Shown: positions 1-9,350 of the stretch, piece after piece
How the letters are laid out: each line of letters opens with the position of its first letter
Numbering within the stretch: position 1 is the first letter of the stretch
NCBI GenBank assembly: GCA_002172675.1
Contig: NETF01000050.1
Location: 1 to 64,000, forward strand
Length of the DNA stretch: 64,000 nucleotides
From: an unicellular cyanobacterium SU3
GTDB lineage: Bacteria > Cyanobacteriota > Cyanobacteriia > Cyanobacteriales > Microcystaceae
Reading direction: 5' to 3'
Position numbers and translations under genes: made by a program
Notes under the pieces: model-generated
Told to the model about the DNA's origin: nothing
The model's input: only the letters and a program-made list of their open reading frames with translations
Database searches by the model: none

Positions 1-1
1 T

Positions 2-67
2 GGCACAGTAAAAGATGTTTATATTCCCATCAATGATATTTTACCTCTCCCTTCTCCTGCTACATAA
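2..67 (+). other. C-terminal tail of an unidentified upstream ORF
   Basis: One frame is open from the window edge and ends in TAA at 65-67, reading GTVKDVYIPINDILPLP then SPAT. I do not recognise it. It is not the haemagglutinin-like repeat type that follows in another frame from 120, so it may be the end of a separate upstream gene or chance. The ~50 bases after it, up to 119, carry a HIP1 octamer and no convincing start for the next gene. Confidence 0.25.
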
Positions 68-119
68 TTTAAACTTATGAATTTTGGTGGCGATCGCTTG
101 TCTCAAGCTGACTTTGTGA

Positions 120-1550
120 TCTACTGAAGCTATCCCCATCAGCTTTACCCCAGACAAGTTTTTCTCTTTTGGTTTTGATATTGGTGGATTTCGTGATGCT
201 GCTTTTAGAGCCGCTGCCAGTGGGAGTTCAGTATCAGCTTCGAGTGCTGGGCTTGGTAATGCTGGTAATATCATAATCGATACTAAATATTTGAACATTT
301 TTGATGGTGCTTTTATCTCAACCAACCCACTTTTTGGGGGAGATGGAGGCACAATAACTGTAAATGCCTCAGAATCTGTAGAAGTATCAGGTACCTCAAA
401 ATTCTATATACCACCTAACTTGAATATTTCCAGAAGTCTTCTGTGGACAGCAACAACAGGTTCTGGAGATGCCAAATCTCTTACGATAAATACACAGAGG
501 TTAATTGTTCGCGATGGCGGTACCATTCAAGCCACTACATTTGCGACAGGAGAGGCAGGCAATATATTTATCAATGCCTCTGAGTCAGTTGAAGTAAGTG
601 GAGTCGGATTTTCCCCAACTGATGGTGAACTACCTAGCAGTATAAGTTCGAGTAGTTTTGGATCTGGAAACGCTGGCAACTTAATTATTACTACGAATCA
701 CCTAGTTGTTGAGGAGGGCGCAAACATCTCAGTTGAGGCTGTTGAGCAAGGGATAGGACAGGCAGGTAATCTCACTATTAATGCTAATTCCCTTTATTTG
801 AATCAAGGCACTATTACCGCCGAAACTGAAACCAGTGAAGATGAAAGCGGGGCAAATATCACCCTTAATGTGGCAGACTTATTGAGAATAGATAATAAAA
901 GCTTAATTTCTGCAACAGCCAATGAGTCAGCCGACGGAGGTAATATTGATATTGATACTGCATTGCTCGTCGTTTTTCCTCCAACTGGTCCGAATGGTAG
1001 TGATATCATTGCAAAAGCTGAACAAGGGAACGGAGGGCGCATTGCTATTAATGCTCAAGGGATTTTCGGCATTGAAGAGAATCTGGCTACCCCAGGCAAC
1101 CGTAGCAATGACCTTGATGCCAGTTCAGAAACCGGTTCAAGTGGCGAAATATTGCTTAACCGAGAACTTGACCCAAACCGAGGCTTAATTAGACTACCAG
1201 AAAATGTCATAGATCCTAATGCCCTCATTGCTCAAAATGTCTGTAAACAGGGTTCAAAAAGTGAATTTGTGGTGACTGGACGGGGTGGTTTACCTCCTGG
1301 TCCTACTTCAGAACTCAACAGTGAAGCCACCCAAATAGAATTAGTCCAACCGGCTCCCATACACACAATGATGCCAGAAAGTCAAGAAAAGCCAGAGAAT
1401 AACGGGGCTTTGACTTCAGTACAAAAGTCTATTGTTCCGGCGCAGGGGTGGGTATTCAATGAAAAAGGAGAGATTGTTCTTGTTTCTTATAATCCTACGA
1501 TTAATGGATCTCAACGCTTGCCAGAAAATGATGAAAAATGTTCTCGTTGA
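120..1550 (+). pseudogene. 5'-truncated filamentous haemagglutinin/S-layer-like exoprotein
   Basis: This encodes the C-terminal half of a cyanobacterial two-partner-secretion-like exoprotein. Glycine/asparagine-rich beta-helix repeats of the form GNAGNIxI and DGGTITVNASESVEVSG recur, followed by the usual tail with GRGGLPPGPTSE and PAQGWVFNEKGEIVLVSY. The frame carries recognisable repeat sequence upstream of the first possible start (TTG 291), back to codon 120, and is cut by TGA at 117-119. There is no start codon, signal peptide or N-terminal TPS secretion domain. I therefore read it as a 5'-deleted remnant, although a start from TTG 291 would give 419 residues. It lies 49 bp upstream of the CHAT gene, the common arrangement in cyanobacteria. 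Family call is firm; loss of function is inferred. Confidence 0.75.
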
Positions 1551-1599
1551 GTATAATAATTGATTGATTCTCAAGCAAACATTATTTAGAGAGAATTCG

Positions 1600-4428
1600 A
1601 TGAAAATACCCCGTAGGGAATCAGTTATTCTCTTATTGCTACTCTTTTTTATTTCAATCACTATTCCCTTATTGATTGTACAAGTTTCTTTATCAAATCC
1701 TGTTATTAACACTCACAATAATCCCTTACATTTGATAGAGGAAGCGCAACAATATTATCAATATAGAAAGTTTGAAGAAGCAGCAAGAATATGGAAACAA
1801 ACGGCTGATGTGTTTGAGAAAAAAGGAGATAAACTTAATCAGTCTATGGCTTTGAGTAATCTTTCTCTAACTTATCAGCAATTAGGTCGATGGACAAAAG
1901 GAAAACAAATAATAGATCAAAGTATTTCTTTATTAGAATCTCTTGAAAAGACTTCCCCACAACAACGTATATTAGCAGCTAGTTTAGAAATAAAAGGACA
2001 ATTACAATTGTCATTAGGAGAATCAGCCAAAGCTCTCGAAACTTGGCAATCAGCTACGAAAATTTATGAAAATATTGGCAATAATAATCGTTTAATTCAA
2101 AGCCAAATTAATCAAGCTCAAGCGATGCAAAATTTAGGATTTTATCCAAGAGCTTGTAAAATGTTAATAAATGCTTTAACTTTAGAGGGGAAAGATTGTC
2201 AGTTATCAGAACAAGCTTTCGATAATCTGACTAATAATTTATCTATTTCTCAACAAATTATAGGGTTACAAAGCTTAGGGAATGTTTTGAGAGTCATAGG
2301 AAACCTCCAGCAATCAAAACTGGTTTTATTGAAAAGTTGGCAACTCGCAAAAAATAAAAATGATCCTGACACTTTAGCAGTCGTTTCTCTCAATTTAGGA
2401 AATACGATAAGAGCGCTAGGTAATAAAACAATAATGAGAGAAAAGCAACAATTACCTCCAAATTCAAGAGAATTAATAACTTGTATTTCTAACAAAAATT
2501 ATCAAACGAGTAGAGAATTTTATCAACAGGCGATCGCTTGTTATACTCAAGCTACATCAGGTAACTTATCCATCACTAAAATACAGGCTGAACTCAATTT
2601 ATTAAGTCTTTTCATACAAACACAACAATGGAATCAAGTCTCAAACCTGACAAAAACACTGCAAACTCAACTAATACACAAGTTTGAAAATCATAACAGT
2701 TTATTATACCCAAGTTCAAAATTAGTAACGGCTCAATTGAAATTAGCACAAAACCTAATATGCTTACACACTGTTTTAAATCCTAACAACCCTCAATTGG
2801 TTACTCCCATTTTACAGTCTTGTCCTAACATTAAAGAACAAGTCACAATTATAAATCAACGAGAAACAATTGAACAATTATCTATTTCTTCTTGGTTAGA
2901 TATTAAATACATTGTAGAAACAGCACTTAACCAAGCTCAAAACATAGGAGATAAACAAGGGGAAGCCAACGCTTTTGGTTATTTAGGGGCTACTTATCAA
3001 GCATTAGGAAACCTAACAGTAGGACAACAATTAACCGAATCTGCTTTACAAAAACTTTCAGCCAGAAATCGCCCAGAAATCGCTTATTTCTGGCAATGGC
3101 AACTAGGAAGATTGTATAAACTGGAAGGAAAAACTAACAAAAGTATTGCTTCTTATACCGTAGCAGTGAACATTCTAGACACTTTACGACAGGATTTAGT
3201 GGTAACAAATGCAGACATTCAATTTAACTTCCGAGATAGTGTAGAACCGATTTATCGGGAACTGGTAGCTCAACTCTTAACACCCTCGAATACAGGAAAA
3301 ATTAGTCAAAGTAACCTAAAAAAAGCCCGTGAACTAATAGAATCTCTACAATTAGCTGAACTTAATAACTTCTTTCGAGAAGCCTGTATTGATGCCCAAC
3401 CCCAACAAATTGACCAACTTGACCCCCAGGCTGCTGTCATCTATTCTATTGCGCTACCGGGACGATTAGCCCTGATTTTATCCCTGCCTGGGAAGCCCTT
3501 AAGTTATCATGAAACGACTTTAAACAATGGAACCTCTGAAGATGTTGAAGCCGTGTTTGAAGACTTTTTTGCCAACTTAAATCCTTATATTTTTACCCCA
3601 GATCCCTTACATCCCCATCAGCAATTATACGATTGGTTAATTCGTCCTTTGGAAACCGAATTAAAAGAAAACAAGACTCAAACATTAGTATTTGTCCATG
3701 ATGGAATATTGCGGGGTGTTCCTATGGCTGCATTACACGATGGTCAACAATTCTTAATAGAAAAGTATAATATGGCTTTAACGCCTGGATTACAATTATT
3801 AAGTTCTCAATCTCTTTCTGCAGACAATTTGAGAACCCTTGCCGGTGGCTTAGTAGAGGCTCGTCAAGGTTTTTCCCCATTACCTGGGGTAGAAGAAGAA
3901 CTCAAGAAGATTTCTGAGATAGTTCCAACAGAAGTTTTATTAGATCAGCAGTTTACCAGCGATCGCCTACAAAAAGCACTGGAGTCAAGCTCTTTCCCCA
4001 TTATCCACTTAGCTACTCATGGGCAGTTTTCCTCTGAAGTAGAGGATACTTTTTTATTGACTTGGGATAAACGGATTAATGTTAAAAATTTAGACCAATT
4101 CTTACAAGAAAGACAAGGCCAACAACAAAGTCCTATTGAACTATTAATTTTAAGTGCTTGTCAAACAGCCACAGGAGATAAACGTGCGGTTTTGGGATTA
4201 GCAGGGGTAGCAGTGCGCTCAGGGGCAAGAAGTACCATCGCTAGTCTTTGGAATGTGGATGATCAATCAACATCTGAGTTTATTTCTCAATTTTATAAAA
4301 TTTTGAGTCAATCTGGCGTTAGTAAAGCCGAGGCACTCCGTCAAGCACAACTGTCCTTATTGCACTCTTCTGAGTATCAACATCCTTTCTATTGGGCTTC
4401 TTTTGTTTTAGTGGGAAATTGGTTTTAA
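1600..4428 (+). CDS. TPR-repeat CHAT-domain protease-like protein
   Basis: A 942-residue protein with an N-terminal hydrophobic segment (signal peptide or anchor, about residues 10-35), helical TPR repeats over roughly residues 45-540, and a C-terminal CHAT (caspase HetF associated with TPRs) domain from about 640. The caspase-like catalytic dyad is visible: His in HLATHGQF near residue 804 and Cys in LSACQTATG near 853. The ATG at 1600 is preferred to the upstream TTG 1564 because it starts the hydrophobic segment directly and follows a purine-rich GAGAGA. CHAT proteins beside haemagglutinin-like and DUF928 genes are a recurrent cyanobacterial grouping; a processing role towards the exoprotein is plausible but unproven, and here the neighbouring exoprotein gene is broken. 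Confidence 0.88.
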   Translation: MKIPRRESVILLLLLFFISITIPLLIVQVSLSNPVINTHNNPLHLIEEAQQYYQYRKFEEAARIWKQTADVFEKKGDKLNQSMALSNLSLTYQQLGRWTKGKQIIDQSISLLESLEKTSPQQRILAASLEIKGQLQLSLGESAKALETWQSATKIYENIGNNNRLIQSQINQAQAMQNLGFYPRACKMLINALTLEGKDCQLSEQAFDNLTNNLSISQQIIGLQSLGNVLRVIGNLQQSKLVLLKSWQLAKNKNDPDTLAVVSLNLGNTIRALGNKTIMREKQQLPPNSRELITCISNKNYQTSREFYQQAIACYTQATSGNLSITKIQAELNLLSLFIQTQQWNQVSNLTKTLQTQLIHKFENHNSLLYPSSKLVTAQLKLAQNLICLHTVLNPNNPQLVTPILQSCPNIKEQVTIINQRETIEQLSISSWLDIKYIVETALNQAQNIGDKQGEANAFGYLGATYQALGNLTVGQQLTESALQKLSARNRPEIAYFWQWQLGRLYKLEGKTNKSIASYTVAVNILDTLRQDLVVTNADIQFNFRDSVEPIYRELVAQLLTPSNTGKISQSNLKKARELIESLQLAELNNFFREACIDAQPQQIDQLDPQAAVIYSIALPGRLALILSLPGKPLSYHETTLNNGTSEDVEAVFEDFFANLNPYIFTPDPLHPHQQLYDWLIRPLETELKENKTQTLVFVHDGILRGVPMAALHDGQQFLIEKYNMALTPGLQLLSSQSLSADNLRTLAGGLVEARQGFSPLPGVEEELKKISEIVPTEVLLDQQFTSDRLQKALESSSFPIIHLATHGQFSSEVEDTFLLTWDKRINVKNLDQFLQERQGQQQSPIELLILSACQTATGDKRAVLGLAGVAVRSGARSTIASLWNVDDQSTSEFISQFYKILSQSGVSKAEALRQAQLSLLHSSEYQHPFYWASFVLVGNWF

Positions 4429-4569
4429 CTTATATCTTGCATCTTATTCGTGCATTGGCTAGTAGTGAAAGGGTGTAGGGTATAGGAATTTATTTTGACT
4501 CTAACTGTCTAAGAATTGATTGTTTTTGTTTTTTTTGTTGAGTTGTTTTGTACTGGTGCAAGATGTCAG
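4429..4569. repeat. Dispersed MITE-like repeat, copy 1
   Basis: About 140 bp downstream of the CHAT gene with imperfect inverted ends: TATCTTGCATC on the left and GGTGCAAGATGTCAG on the right. The right half (from about 4498) is clearly related to 47738-47807, sharing CTAACTG, GAATTGATT, a T-rich stretch and the TTTTGTA...TATCAG/TGTCAG end. Right ends of the same type also occur at 18958-18992 and 43262-43299. No coding potential seen. Confidence 0.55.
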
Positions 4570-4689
4570 CAATAGGCATTCTAGCAATAGGGTTTTAACA
4601 CTTTCCTGATTTGGCATCATGCAACTCACATATAATTAAGTTAGATTCTATGAATCTAAAGCATAAAGTCGTAATCAATACTATGTATT

Positions 4690-5436
4690 ATGCTAAATCA
4701 ACAATATTTACTAAACTTAACCACGATAAGTTTAGTGCTTCTCCCCATTACACCCGTCATTGCCCAACCCGCCAGTAACCCTTCTGGCACCGAATCAGAA
4801 GGATTATCTACTGGTGTACTATTTAAACCACCCCCGGAAGACCAAAAACCAGAACACACAAGGGGGGCAGGATCTCGTAATGATCAACAATGTTCTCAAG
4901 ATATATTTTCATCCAATAAGCCCAACGCCCCATTAACTCAAACATCTTTAATCCCTCTTGTTCCTTCATCTAATTGGGGTTTAACCACAGCAAAACACCC
5001 CACATTTTGGATTAATTTACCAGAAACCTCTGCTCAACAAATAGTATTAAGTATTAGAGAAGAAGGCCGAACTTTTCACTCCCAAACTTTTATTTCTATT
5101 GCAGGAAAGTCCGGTTTAATCGCTGTTCAATCTTCTCAAGACTCCCCACCCCTAGAACTTGACAAAAGCTATCAGTGGGCAGTTGTCTTAATCTGTGGTA
5201 ATCAACCAAACCCCAATGATCCCGCGGTCGCCTCTTGGATCAAACGAGTTACCATTACAGAACCTAATCACTTAGGAACCCCTTTAGAAAAAGTCGCTTG
5301 GTATGGAGAAAACGGAATTTGGTATGATGCCGTAACTGCTTTAATGGAAGTAAGGCAATCGCAACCTAATAATCAAAACATAAGAGATATTTGGGCTAAA
5401 TTTTTAGAGTCCGGAGAAGTTAATTCGGAACTTTAA
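4690..5436 (+). CDS. DUF928 domain-containing secreted protein
   Basis: 248 residues with a signal peptide (hydrophobic core about residues 12-24, predicted cleavage after VIAQ). The mature part starts Pro/Ser/Gly-rich and continues with the DUF928 signature features: a beta-rich middle ending in Lys-Ser-Tyr-Gln-Trp followed by a CGN motif, then a C-terminal helical part with WYDAV. DUF928 proteins are of unknown function, confined largely to cyanobacteria and usually found with CHAT-TPR and haemagglutinin-like genes, as here. It lies 261 bp after the CHAT gene in the same direction with a repeat between, so co-transcription is uncertain. Confidence 0.8.
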   Translation: MLNQQYLLNLTTISLVLLPITPVIAQPASNPSGTESEGLSTGVLFKPPPEDQKPEHTRGAGSRNDQQCSQDIFSSNKPNAPLTQTSLIPLVPSSNWGLTTAKHPTFWINLPETSAQQIVLSIREEGRTFHSQTFISIAGKSGLIAVQSSQDSPPLELDKSYQWAVVLICGNQPNPNDPAVASWIKRVTITEPNHLGTPLEKVAWYGENGIWYDAVTALMEVRQSQPNNQNIRDIWAKFLESGEVNSEL

Positions 5437-5462
5437 CCAATTCAGCAGCGAGAAATGAAATA

Positions 5463-8201
5463 TTATTGCCTCTTCCCTCTTGTATCTTGCTTCCCTAAAC
5501 CAGCTAATTTAATCGAAGTTGCCAGATATGAGTCAATAAAAACTTGATTTTCTCTGTTTTCTGACTGCTTGAGATATTCAATAGCAATACGTCCAACCGT
5601 TGGCTTGTCAGTCAATATCTTTGATAATAAGTCTAACGTGAGTTTAAGAACCATTTTATCTCGTTGTTTATTATTAATGAAAGATAAGACAATGGTTGCT
5701 GTAAAAAGTGCCAATAAACAAGGTATTAATGGTAACCACCAAGCCCATAAAAAAGCCAGGTAAGCACCTCCTACAACACAACTACTAACCAGCAGTAAAC
5801 TTAATAAAACTCTTTTTATTGATTTAAACCACCAGCTTATACCAGTTCCGATTAAGGCCATGGTATAGATTGCTAACCCTTCAATGGTATCAGGCCAAAC
5901 CCCAATCAAAGGCCGTTCTTCTAAGGCTGAACTGAGGATTTGACTAGCAATATTAGCATGGATTACGATGCCAGGCATCCTCTCAGAGGAATGGGAAAGC
6001 TTACCATTATAAGGGGTGTAGTGTAAATCGTTGATGCTTTCGGCGGTTGTGCCAATGAACACCAAGCGATCGCTTAAACGATTCGGGGATATATTATTCT
6101 TTAGCACGTCTGTGAGGGAAAGAGTCAGAAAATTTTGCTCAGTTCCTCGATAATTAAGTAAAATCTGATAACCTCCGGCATCAGCACCCACATAACCCCC
6201 ATCATTTTTGGTAAATCGCTTAAAAACAGCTTTTCCCAAGGCAACTTTTTGACCTTCTTCAAGGGGTTCTAAGGTAATATTTTTCCCTTTTAGATAATAC
6301 AGTGCCAAAGTTGTGCCTAAACTGTATTGCACGGTACCATCAGAGTCAACAACCGACAATAAACCTCGACGAACCCGTCCATCAGCATCTACGACAATAT
6401 CAGCAAACCCCACTTGTTCAAGTTCATTCAATATAGGAGAAGGTGCAACTTGATTATCGACTATTTTTTCAATCCCGAATAAAATAGGTGTTGATTGAAA
6501 CAAGTTCACTAACTCACTATGGCCAGGTTCTATGGGCAAGTCTCGATACAAGTCTAAGCCAATACCTTGAGGATTTTGGGCTTTTATATTAGTAATGGCT
6601 TTAGCTAAAATACCATCTGGAATGGGCCACTGTCCTACATTAGTTAAATCAGTTTCATCGATAGTGACAATGGCAATGCGAGGATCGGAAGGTTCAAGAG
6701 GTCGCCAGCGAAAGAATTGATCTAACATAAACCATTCTAGTCCTTGTAATAAGCCACTCCAGCGAAGCAATAGGATAGGTAGGGTCACAGTTAAGGTAAT
6801 TCCGAGTATCCATCCCCACCCAATTCGCATTTTTTTGACTTCTCGTTTGGCTTTTGACCTTGCAGATGCCAACCATTGACTCGCTTGTTCTGTCGCTTCT
6901 AATAATTGGTCTGTTTGTTGTTTGGCTAAGGTTTGACTCGCGACTAAATATTGATAGTCCTCATTGCACAGACATTTTCCCAAGGCCCAAGTTAAAGCGT
7001 CATGCAACTGAGAACTTTTTAAGAGATAGGATTGATCTTGAGATCCTGACGCTATCCAAGCAGCGATCGCATCAGCATAAGGACGCAACTGTTTTAAGTT
7101 CTTTTCAATCCAAGTTTTATCAAAAACTGTTCTATAGATAAGATTATAGACCTTGAGTTGTCCTTGTTTTTCGACTACTAACCCTGATAGTCGCAATTCC
7201 ATTTGTTCGGCACTCCCATCAACAGGAATTTTTCTTTGATGAAAGATTTTTTGATAGAGTCCTAGCAGTTGTACTGCTTTGTGTTCATTTTTGATAATCC
7301 TATCTCGAATGGTTTTCAAATGCTCTGGTTCATCGTGAACTTCCCAATTGTCAACAATACAATCTTGTATTATCTGTGCAACCATTTCTGCATTATTCTG
7401 TTTTTTAGTAATCCTGTCAGCACGAATGACTAATTGACAAATTTTTTGTGTCAGAAACGGTTGACCTCCTGTCCAGTATAAAATGTCTTGTATCACTGCT
7501 TCTGGATGAGCAAATTGTTCTTGCAAACCGTTAATGAGGGGTTGAACTTCGTCCAATTCAAAGCCTTGTAATTGAATAGCTTGACCAATAGTAAAAGGTG
7601 TTTTAGCTTTGTTTTGAATTAAATCCGACGGTTTAGCGACTCCTAATAGCGCAAACGTTAACCGTTGATAGTCAGCATAGGTGTCCCTTTGGTCATGACA
7701 ATAACGAATCAGTCCAAAAAAATCATCAAGGCAAAAGTTTTGACTCAAAACCTGATCAATTTCATCAATGAAAATCACAATCTTTTCTTTGATGTCAACT
7801 AATAAGATTTCTTCAATAAATAAACTTAAACGTTGTATCGGAGTCAATAATTCTCGTTGTTCTAACCACCAACTTCGCCACTGGATTTTTGAGTTTAGAT
7901 CACAACCACGAACCAATGTGTAAAAAATTCCTGCATACCATTGTTCTGGGGTAACGTCTTGTGTTCCAATTCCCATTAAATCAATAAAAACACAAACGAT
8001 ACCTTCTGCTTGCAGTCTTTTCATGGTTCGCACCCGCAAGCTAGATTTACCCATTTGCCGAGAATTAAGTAAATAACAAAAATGACCTGCTTTTAAGGCT
8101 TGATAAAAGTCTAAATCAGCTTTTCGAGTTACATAGCTAGGTGCGTCACTGTTAAGACTTCCTCCGACTTGATATTCATAGGTTGACTGGCTTTGACTCA
8201 A
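5463..8201 (-). CDS. AAA-like ATPase fused to CHASE2 sensor domain
   Basis: 912 residues. The N-terminal AAA-like domain (about 10-330) has a Walker A-type NSRQMGKSSL near residue 47 and Walker B IVIFIDEID near 142. A transmembrane helix follows near 463-482, then an extracellular CHASE2 domain (about 485-755, with DPRIAIVTIDETDL) and three C-terminal hydrophobic segments (about 770-845). The layout suggests a membrane receptor coupling an external signal to a cytosolic STAND-type ATPase. The start is TTG at 8201; a stop lies immediately upstream and the family usually begins at this YEYQVGG block. The last codons overlap a sequence repeated at about 43150-43190, so the C-terminal tail may be repeat-derived. 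Confidence 0.85.
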   Translation of the reverse strand: MSQSQSTYEYQVGGSLNSDAPSYVTRKADLDFYQALKAGHFCYLLNSRQMGKSSLRVRTMKRLQAEGIVCVFIDLMGIGTQDVTPEQWYAGIFYTLVRGCDLNSKIQWRSWWLEQRELLTPIQRLSLFIEEILLVDIKEKIVIFIDEIDQVLSQNFCLDDFFGLIRYCHDQRDTYADYQRLTFALLGVAKPSDLIQNKAKTPFTIGQAIQLQGFELDEVQPLINGLQEQFAHPEAVIQDILYWTGGQPFLTQKICQLVIRADRITKKQNNAEMVAQIIQDCIVDNWEVHDEPEHLKTIRDRIIKNEHKAVQLLGLYQKIFHQRKIPVDGSAEQMELRLSGLVVEKQGQLKVYNLIYRTVFDKTWIEKNLKQLRPYADAIAAWIASGSQDQSYLLKSSQLHDALTWALGKCLCNEDYQYLVASQTLAKQQTDQLLEATEQASQWLASARSKAKREVKKMRIGWGWILGITLTVTLPILLLRWSGLLQGLEWFMLDQFFRWRPLEPSDPRIAIVTIDETDLTNVGQWPIPDGILAKAITNIKAQNPQGIGLDLYRDLPIEPGHSELVNLFQSTPILFGIEKIVDNQVAPSPILNELEQVGFADIVVDADGRVRRGLLSVVDSDGTVQYSLGTTLALYYLKGKNITLEPLEEGQKVALGKAVFKRFTKNDGGYVGADAGGYQILLNYRGTEQNFLTLSLTDVLKNNISPNRLSDRLVFIGTTAESINDLHYTPYNGKLSHSSERMPGIVIHANIASQILSSALEERPLIGVWPDTIEGLAIYTMALIGTGISWWFKSIKRVLLSLLLVSSCVVGGAYLAFLWAWWLPLIPCLLALFTATIVLSFINNKQRDKMVLKLTLDLLSKILTDKPTVGRIAIEYLKQSENRENQVFIDSYLATSIKLAGLGKQDTRGKRQ

Positions 8202-8256
8202 TTAAATGACATTATATAGTTTGAAAACAGAAATGAGCTACGAATTAGCCATGAAG

Positions 8257-8329
8257 TGGAGAATAGCGGACTTGAACCGCTGACATCCTGCTTGCAAAGC
8301 AGGCGCTCTACCAACTGAGCTAATCCCCC
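8257..8329 (-). tRNA. tRNA-Ala (anticodon TGC)
   Basis: On the minus strand a 73-nt cloverleaf can be folded. The acceptor stem GGGGGAT pairs with ATTCTCC (two G-U pairs), the D-arm carries AGCTCAGTTGGTAGAGC, and the anticodon stem-loop CCTGCTTTGCAAGCAGG displays TGC. The T-arm is GCGGTTCAAGTCCGC and the discriminator base is A. CCA is not encoded and must be added after transcription, as is common in cyanobacteria. Confidence 0.97.
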
Positions 8330-8460
8330 AAACAGAGTAACCGACAAGTTTTTTGTGTCGATATTTTACTCACTCTTACAATTATATACAGACTTATCTA
8401 AAATAGGCAAGGGGTAAATAAAAAAAATTTTCCCCTGACCCCTCACTCCGAACTCTCACA

Positions 8461-9348
8461 ATGCTTTACACTGTCGCTACTTTCTACAAATTCATTCCTT
8501 TTCCTGACTGTGCCGAAAAACAAGGCGTATTCTTGGAATATTGCCAAAATCATGAGATTAAAGGCACTATTTTATTATCCTACGAAGGCATTAACGGAAC
8601 CATCGCCGGAACAACTGATAATATTGAAGTAGTTTTAAACTCTTTACGTCAGGATGAACGTTTAGCTGACTTAGAGGTTAAATATTCTACTGCTAATGAG
8701 CTTCCTTTTGAACGCATAAAAGTACGGTTAAAAAAAGAAATTGTTACCTTAGGAATGCCAGAGGTTAACCCTAATGAACAAGTGGGAACTTATGTAACTC
8801 CTGAACAATGGAATGACTTAATTAAGGATGAGGAAACCATTGTTATTGATACCAGAAATACCTATGAAGTGGATATCGGAACCTTTGAAGGTGCCATTAA
8901 TCCTCAGACGCAATCTTTTAGGGAATTTCCTGATTATGTACAGCAAAATTTAGACCCGAAAAAGCACAAAAAAATAGCCATGTTTTGTACTGGAGGAATA
9001 CGCTGTGAAAAAGCTACTTCTTTCTTGTTGAAACAAGGATTTTCTGAAGTATATCATCTTAAAGGTGGTATTTTAAAGTATTTAGAAGAAGTTACAGAAG
9101 ATAAAAGTTTATGGCAAGGAGAATGTTTTGTTTTTGATGAAAGAGTAGCCGTTAAACATCAGCTAAAAATTGGCAATTACGAAATGTGTTTAGGGTGTGG
9201 TTATCCCATTTCAGAACAAGATAAAGCATCTGATAAGTATGAACAAGGAGTTTCCTGTCCCCATTGTTACGATAGTTTAACCCCTGAAAAGATTACTAAA
9301 CAAAGAGAGAAACAAAGACAATTATGGCAAAAGAAACAAACAAAATAG
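8461..9348 (+). CDS. trhO: tRNA uridine(34) hydroxylase, rhodanese-fold (TrhO/YceA)
   Basis: 295 residues matching the TrhO/YceA family, which makes 5-hydroxyuridine at the wobble position of some tRNAs. An N-terminal ferredoxin-like part (YTVATFYKF, EGINGTIAG) precedes a rhodanese domain with the active-site loop MFCTGGIRCEK, catalytic Cys at residue 176. The C-terminal Cys-rich part (CLGCGYPIS, CPHCYDS) is typical of longer members. Length fits the family. The stop overlaps or abuts the following cbiD start, so the two are likely co-transcribed even though their roles differ. Confidence 0.93.
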   Translation: MLYTVATFYKFIPFPDCAEKQGVFLEYCQNHEIKGTILLSYEGINGTIAGTTDNIEVVLNSLRQDERLADLEVKYSTANELPFERIKVRLKKEIVTLGMPEVNPNEQVGTYVTPEQWNDLIKDEETIVIDTRNTYEVDIGTFEGAINPQTQSFREFPDYVQQNLDPKKHKKIAMFCTGGIRCEKATSFLLKQGFSEVYHLKGGILKYLEEVTEDKSLWQGECFVFDERVAVKHQLKIGNYEMCLGCGYPISEQDKASDKYEQGVSCPHCYDSLTPEKITKQREKQRQLWQKKQTK

Positions 9349-9350
9349 AT

